Source of the DNA: Planctomycetota bacterium
GTDB lineage: Bacteria > Planctomycetota > Brocadiia > Brocadiales > Brocadiaceae
Assembly: GCA_016873165.1 (NCBI GenBank)
Contig: VGXV01000002.1
Coordinates: 62,001 to 126,000 of the forward strand
Length of the DNA stretch: 64,000 nt
Direction of reading: 5' to 3'
In this document: positions 60,098 through 64,000 of the stretch, in pieces
Numbering within the stretch: the stretch's first letter is position 1
Layout: every line of letters begins with the position of its first letter
Notes under the pieces: model-generated
What the model saw: the letters and a program-made list of their open reading frames with translations, nothing else
Databases searched by the model: none
What the model was told of the DNA's origin: nothing
Program-made: the position numbers and the translations under genes

Positions 60098-61393
60098 TTA
60101 TTTTTGTTTATTGCCCTTTTCCATTCCTTTTATCGCCTCTATGGCCTTTTCGAGTTGCAGATCAGAGTATGAAGATGATTCTTTTTCCGGGCCTTCGGTT
60201 GGTTTGCTGGTTTTTACCGTTGACAATTGTATGTGTAGATCCTTCATCTGAGAAAAATCAAGCGGAACTTCCATATCAGGTTCGATTCCTTTTTCATGTA
60301 TGCATTCTCCGGTTGGCGTGTAATATTTGGCGGTGGTTAATTTTAAGGCTGCCTTGCCATCGCGGACGGGAATAAGGCTCTGCACAGAGCCTTTGCCGAA
60401 TGTTTTTACGCCCACCAGCAAACCGCGTTTATTGTCTTTTATCGCTCCGGCAACAATTTCTGAAGCGCTGGCGCTTCCGTTATTTACCAGCACTACCAGC
60501 GGAAAGGCGGCATAAGTATCGCGTCGGTGAGCGCGGTATAAAACGTTTTGGTCTGCATCTCTCCCGCGGGTTGAAACAATGACACCCTTTTTTAAAAACC
60601 GGTCAGACACGCTCACGGCAGAACTTAACAAACCTCCGGGATTAAACCGCAGATCCAATATCAGACCTTCCATGCCTTGTTTTAATAATTCTTTCACTGC
60701 CTTATCCATATCTTCAACGGTATTTTCCTGGAAGTTTATAAGCGCCAGGTAACCGATCTTGTGATCTTCATCCACTATTTTTGCCCCTCTTATACTGTTT
60801 ACATGGATTTTTGCCCGTTGTATTGTGATATCCACCGGTGTGGTTTCTCCCTCATGCAGAACAGTCAGAGTTGTCGTTGTTCCCGGTTTTCCCCGAAGCA
60901 TTTTTATAGCCTCGCGAATGCTTATCTCCTTTGTTGAAATGCCATCAACCTTGACAATCCGGTCTCCTACCAATATTCCTGCCTTAAATGCGGGAGAGTC
61001 GAGTATCGGGGTTATTACGGTTAGTATCCCGTTCCTGACAATCACTTCAATTCCCAAACCTTCAAACTCCCCTTCCGTTTCAATCCTGAGTTCTTCCAAT
61101 TCCTCAGGGCTTATATATTGACTGAAGGGATCCAGTTCGGACAGCATTCCACGGTATGCATTGGTAAAAATAGTGTTAATATCCAACTCTTCAACATACT
61201 TTTCCTGCAACGATTTTACTACCTTGATAAATTCTTCAAATTCCCTGTAAATAAAATCGCTGGTTTGCCGACTCGTTTGTTTTGCTTCAACAGATGCAGG
61301 TGCCTGCGCTTCCAATGGCATCGTATGGAATAAAACATTGCCGGCAAAAAACATTGTTGCGCACAATAGGAAAATAGAGAGACTTTGTTTCAT
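60098..61393 (-). CDS. C-terminal processing peptidase, S41A, PDZ-containing
   Basis: About 431 residues from M 61393 (MKQSLSIFLLCATMFFAGNV), chosen because AAAGGA lies directly upstream; the frame runs to 61435. Signal peptide/anchor about 1-31. PDZ domain (TEGEFEGLGIEVIVRNGILT, LVGDRIVKVDG). The S41 domain has LDLRFNPGGLLSSAVSVSDR, VLVNNGSASASEIVAGAIKD (nucleophile Ser), and VKTFGKGSVQS (general-base Lys). Periplasmic-type tail-specific protease, CtpA-like. Normal length. Confidence 0.93.
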   Translation of the reverse strand: MKQSLSIFLLCATMFFAGNVLFHTMPLEAQAPASVEAKQTSRQTSDFIYREFEEFIKVVKSLQEKYVEELDINTIFTNAYRGMLSELDPFSQYISPEELEELRIETEGEFEGLGIEVIVRNGILTVITPILDSPAFKAGILVGDRIVKVDGISTKEISIREAIKMLRGKPGTTTTLTVLHEGETTPVDITIQRAKIHVNSIRGAKIVDEDHKIGYLALINFQENTVEDMDKAVKELLKQGMEGLILDLRFNPGGLLSSAVSVSDRFLKKGVIVSTRGRDADQNVLYRAHRRDTYAAFPLVVLVNNGSASASEIVAGAIKDNKRGLLVGVKTFGKGSVQSLIPVRDGKAALKLTTAKYYTPTGECIHEKGIEPDMEVPLDFSQMKDLHIQLSTVKTSKPTEGPEKESSSYSDLQLEKAIEAIKGMEKGNKQK

Positions 61394-61568
61394 TTCCTTT
61401 GTTTTTTTTAATAAGTATCCAGTGAAAAATTTCATTTTTAAGAATAAAATGCCATAAAAAGTATTTTTTGAAATGCTTTATCTGCAAAGAAAGGCTATTC
61501 CAATGAAAATTAGATAATGAAAAAGTATACCGTATATTTGTATTTTTGTAAAAGAATAACACCTGCAC

Positions 61569-61597
61569 GTATCATATATGAAGGTATACCTTATATG
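61569..61597. promoter_or_regulatory. Near-perfect palindrome, possible operator
   Basis: AAGGTATACCTT (a perfect 12-bp palindrome) inside ATCATAT...ATATGAT arms, between tRNA-Phe and the S41 protease gene. Not a terminator (no T run). A similar TATACCGTATA half lies 40 nt away. Role unknown. Confidence 0.45.
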
Positions 61598-61654
61598 ATA
61601 TTGCGGTAGTTTATAAAATGAGGATCGAAAGAGGAGGTTTTGCAGGGTAAGTGG

Positions 61655-61730
61655 TGGTGGGCAGAGACGGGATCGAACCGTCGACACCAGGATTTTCAGT
61701 CCTGTGCTCTACCAACTGAGCTATCTGCCC
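61655..61730 (-). tRNA. tRNA-Phe (anticodon GAA), CCA encoded
   Basis: 76 nt on the minus strand, beginning GGGCAGATAGCTCAGTTGG. Acceptor GGGCAGA/TCTGCCC, D-stem GCTC/GAGC, anticodon loop CTGAAAA with GAA, T-arm GGTTCGATCC, discriminator A and encoded CCA at 61655-61657. Complete cloverleaf. Confidence 0.97.
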
Positions 61731-61842
61731 GATTAATTTTCCTTTCATTCAACATGTCTATGAAGGAAGTATTATAGGTCTGAAATAGATGATAAGTCAA
61801 GGGTTTTTATTCTGTGCTTTGCAGATAATATTCCTGACACTA

Positions 61843-62604
61843 TCAATATTTCCAGTCCCATTCCGCGATAGTTTCCTGCAGCCGGTAATCGGTGCGGTCG
61901 TAACGGAGGGGGGTAATGGAAATATATCCGTCACTGAGCGCGCTCAGATCGGTTCCTTCTTCATGGTATTTTGATTTATCTGTTCCGGTAAGCCAGTAAT
62001 ATGCCCTGCCGCCGGGGTCAACACGTTTCTGAAAGGCCTCTTTAAAATCCTGGGTAAATTGACGCGTTATTTTTATTCCTTTAATGCGTTCAGGCGCTAT
62101 TGCGGGTATGTTGACGTTCAAAAGCGATCCTTTGGGAAGTTTGTGATTCAGGATTTGTCGTATAACATCTTTTGCCACCTTTGCAGCGTTATGAATATCG
62201 TCATAGTGTTCTGTTATTTCGAAGGAAACCGCAATGGAGGAAAACCCCATTACCGCTGCTTCTACTGCCGCCGCCACCGTTCCGGAATACAAAATGTGGA
62301 TACCCACATTTGCCCCCATATTGAGTCCTGAAATGACGATATCAGGTTTTTCCCTCATGATTTCGTTTATGGCCAATTTTACACAATCAGCCGGAGAACC
62401 GTTTACCCCATACCCGATAAATTGATTGTTCATGTGCACCTCCCGGATGCGCAGGGGCTGATTGAAGGTAATGGAATGCCCGACGCCGCTTTGTTCAATA
62501 TCCGGGGCAACAAGCGTAACGGCACCCAGTTCCTGAATAAAATGTTTTAATGAAGCAATTCCCGGCGCGTATACGCCGTCATCATTAGTGAGCAAAATCT
62601 GCAT
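61843..62604 (-). CDS. surE: 5-prime/3-prime nucleotidase SurE
   Basis: 253 residues. MQILLTNDDGVYAPGIASLK (metal Asp pair DD at 8-9), VVAPDIEQSGVGHSIT-like VAPDIEQSGVGHSITFN, GVNGSPADCVKLAIN (metal Asn/catalytic), DIVISGLNMGANVGIHILYS (SG.N). Nucleoside-monophosphate phosphatase. Convergent to nothing; upstream region 62605-62783 empty. Confidence 0.96.
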   Translation of the reverse strand: MQILLTNDDGVYAPGIASLKHFIQELGAVTLVAPDIEQSGVGHSITFNQPLRIREVHMNNQFIGYGVNGSPADCVKLAINEIMREKPDIVISGLNMGANVGIHILYSGTVAAAVEAAVMGFSSIAVSFEITEHYDDIHNAAKVAKDVIRQILNHKLPKGSLLNVNIPAIAPERIKGIKITRQFTQDFKEAFQKRVDPGGRAYYWLTGTDKSKYHEEGTDLSALSDGYISITPLRYDRTDYRLQETIAEWDWKY

Positions 62605-62783
62605 AAAATTTTTGTCCTTACAGGGAGATCGCTGCGTATCTCCACAATACGCACAATAAATAAAGATTTCTATTTACATGTTCACATGTTCATATTATGC
62701 CAGATACTTGCAACTTTTGCGATTAATTTTTGATTAAAACCACTAAAGTGTCAGTCTTAGAAATATTGTCTGGGGAAGCTTTT

Positions 62784-63047
62784 TTATCTCCGGCACATTT
62801 CCCTGTTCTTCTTTACATCGATGACAGAAATTGTTTGATCACCGTTATTCAGCACCACCATTTTTGTTCTGTCTGAAGAGGCATACGCGCGCCGTGGTTC
62901 ATCACCAGCAGGAATTGTCGTAATTATTTCATCATTTGAAGTATCGATGGCGGTGGCCTGATTTGAATCTCCGTCTGCCACATAGGCATACAGACTATCT
63001 ATGGTGAAAGTGGGGTTTGCTGTTCCGACAACCTCAGCGCACGCCAT
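62784..63047 (-). pseudogene. Fragment of a YVTN/beta-propeller repeat protein
   Basis: 87 codons: SLYAYVADGDSNQATAIDTS, NDEIITTIPAGDEPRRAYAS, KMVVLNNGDQTISVIDVKKN. Two blades of a YVTN-type propeller with no signal sequence, and about 40 residues per blade. Upstream at 63050 the frame leads into the palindrome at 63099-63141. Intact family members are several hundred residues, so this is a remnant. Confidence 0.7.
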
Positions 63048-63098
63048 GTGTGGACTTCCCCAGTCGCCGCAGGCAATACGATCCAGTATTTTAGTACT

Positions 63099-63141
63099 AA
63101 TGTAGAAACCAACACTCTCTGAGTGTGGGTTTCTACATTAG
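63099..63141. repeat. Large hairpin without a terminator tail
   Basis: TAATGTAGAAACCAACACTC, loop TCT, GAGTGTGGGTTTCTACATTA: 20-bp arms with one mismatch. No T run follows on either strand (GCCCGATTTT). It sits 5-prime of the YVTN fragment and may mark a mobile-element end. 63142-63360 has no assignable gene. Confidence 0.8.
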
Positions 63142-63363
63142 CCCGATTTTCGCAATTCGCGCCGAAACCCGGTTATTTTTTGGAATAAATCGTCTGGAAA
63201 CCATTGATAATCAAGGGGGAGATTTCCAAAAACGGCTTGTAGTGCCGACCTTTTTATACGACCCCTTGATTCTACTGGCTCAGCGGTTTATCTACCCCTC
63301 GAATTGTGAAAGGCGGGTTAACTCAGGTTTTCATGGATTTTTGACCTAATGTGTGATGAAAGA

Positions 63364-63400
63364 AAAAAGCCATAAGAGGTTAACTCTTATGGCTTTTTTT
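63364..63400 (-). terminator. Rho-independent terminator of the tRNA-Glu/tRNA-Lys unit
   Basis: GCCATAAGAG / CTCTTATGGC with a GTTAA loop, T run on the plus strand and A run before it, so U on the minus transcript too. Lies directly after tRNA-Glu on the minus strand. Confidence 0.88.
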
Positions 63401-63411
63401 CAGGTCATATA

Positions 63412-63486
63412 TGACCCCATGGGGATTTGAACCCCAGTTCACAGATCGAAAATCTGTTGTCCTAGACCAGACTAGACGATGGGGCC
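63412..63486 (-). tRNA. tRNA-Glu (anticodon TTC)
   Basis: 75 nt on the minus strand, starting GGCCCCATCGTCTAGTCTGG. Acceptor GGCCCCA/TGGGGTC (one G-U), anticodon loop TTTTCGA with anticodon TTC, T-arm GGTTCAAATCC. CCA is not encoded. Complete. Confidence 0.95.
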
Positions 63487-63507
63487 ATTTTATGCATATC
63501 GATTAAA

Positions 63508-63580
63508 TGAGGGCAGATGGATTCGAACCATCGACGCCCGCCTTAAAAGGGCGGTGCTCTACCGACTGAGCTATGCCCCC
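63508..63580 (-). tRNA. tRNA-Lys (anticodon TTT)
   Basis: 73 nt on the minus strand, starting GGGGGCATAGCTCAGTCGG. Acceptor GGGGGCA/TGCCCTC, anticodon stem CCGCC/GGCGG with loop CTTTTAA, T-arm GGTTCGAATCC. CCA not encoded. 21 nt upstream of tRNA-Glu, same unit. Confidence 0.95.
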
Positions 63581-63666
63581 ATTATACAACAATGCATGAA
63601 AATTGCACGCAGAAAAATAAAATTACAAAGAAAAAATGGTTTAACAGGATAGGTGCTGGATGCGTA

Positions 63667-64000
63667 TTATACCTTAAGTATTTCTTCGGTCTTTTTTTTG
63701 ACCAAATCGTTTACCTTATTTTCAAAGTCCCGGATAATCTTTTGAATCTCATCCTTCGCCCGTTTGAGATCATCTTCCGTCAGAAGATTTTCTTTCTTTT
63801 CCTTATCCGCCTGTTTATTTGAATCCTGCCGTATATTGCGCAGCGAAACCTTTGTCGATTCTCCGAAATCTTTTACGGTTGCGGAGAGCTTCTTTCTTCT
63901 GTCTTCATTGAGCGGGGGAACAACGATACGCAAGGCTTTGCCTTCAACTGAAGGAGTCATTCCGATATCCGACTGAATGATTGCCTTTTCAATGTTGGAT
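63667..64000 (-). CDS. frr: Ribosome recycling factor, N-terminus beyond window
   Basis: C-terminal 110 residues: SNIEKAIIQSDIGMTPSVEG, RIVVPPLNEDRRKKLSATVK and VSLRNIRQDSNKQADKEKKE. LTEDDLKRAKDEIQKIIRDF ends the protein. The frame is open to 64000, and the missing N-terminal part (about 75 residues) is outside the window. RRF splits post-termination ribosomes with EF-G. Confidence 0.97.
   Translation of the reverse strand, partial: SNIEKAIIQSDIGMTPSVEGKALRIVVPPLNEDRRKKLSATVKDFGESTKVSLRNIRQDSNKQADKEKKENLLTEDDLKRAKDEIQKIIRDFENKVNDLVKKKTEEILKV

Overview
The window reads as chromosome of an anammox planctomycete, most probably Candidatus Kuenenia or a close Brocadiales relative. The decisive gene is an octaheme, hydroxylamine-oxidoreductase-type protein (49217-50920, minus). 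It has a signal peptide, eight haem-binding motifs (one of the unusual CX4CH form) and a tyrosine at residue 462 in the position expected for the P460 haem crosslink. It matches what I recall of hydrazine dehydrogenase. DNA composition is moderately AT-rich and most housekeeping genes carry recognisable Shine-Dalgarno sequences.

Layout. 1-4342 (plus): argB (cut by the window edge), argD, argF, rph and rdgB, one arginine/housekeeping transcription unit. 4343-14980 (minus): an accessory defence island. It holds a type III restriction-modification locus wrecked by internal deletions (res and mod remnants), a DUF559 nuclease, a YhcG/DUF1016 nuclease, a SIR2-HerA pair, a DUF2130 remnant, an AlbA_2/ATPase regulator and a PIN/Phd toxin-antitoxin pair. 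Palindromic GC-rich repeats and three copies of the mod 5-prime end are scattered through it. 15366-20549 (minus): a pyruvate-type 2-oxoacid:ferredoxin oxidoreductase (alpha, beta), rubrerythrin, a GT2 glycosyltransferase and an M20 peptidase; ftsH is divergent (20751-22628, plus). 22629-26520 is a gene graveyard: decayed toxin-antitoxin-like ORFs, a truncated DUF4145 gene bounded by inverted repeats, a Fic protein, a dead DUF4143-type ATPase and a REP-transposase scrap.

26525-36020 (mostly minus): HD-GYP protein, a second oxidoreductase (korD-korA-korB), endonuclease IV, RseC, HU, rpmH (plus), ferredoxin, rlmN and murJ. An orphan cyclic-di-GMP-I riboswitch with its own terminator lies at 36243-36423. 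36617-38838 (minus): a SUMF1/TPR/zinc-ribbon exported protein and a small exported protein. 39111-47646 (plus): a hybrid histidine kinase, a response regulator fused to an XRE domain, the ADP-heptose genes hldE-gmhA-gmhB, a methyltransferase, a J-domain protein and an adenosine/adenine deaminase. A 140-bp MITE follows. 47835-54022 (minus): a TPR lipoprotein, hydrazine dehydrogenase, lemA, a TPM protein, a nucleotidyltransferase-like protein and a coiled-coil protein. 54335-56150 (plus): a PCP-reductase/siroheme-type Fe-S protein with two siroheme decarboxylases. 56198-64000 (minus): PLD-like protein, nnrD, larB, tsaD, a C-terminal processing protease, tRNA-Phe, surE, tRNA-Glu, tRNA-Lys and the end of frr.

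How it fits together. Hydrazine dehydrogenase is a haem-rich catabolic enzyme, and the tetrapyrrole operon 3.4 kb away plausibly helps meet that haem demand. The two oxidoreductases would use low-potential ferredoxin for CO2 assimilation. The heptose genes and murJ build the envelope. The defence island shows repeated insertion and decay in one spot. The least explained items are the Fe-S protein joined to the siroheme decarboxylases, the SIR2-HerA pair embedded in mod-derived repeats, the orphan riboswitch and the MITE. All family assignments are from reading the sequence; no database search was run.
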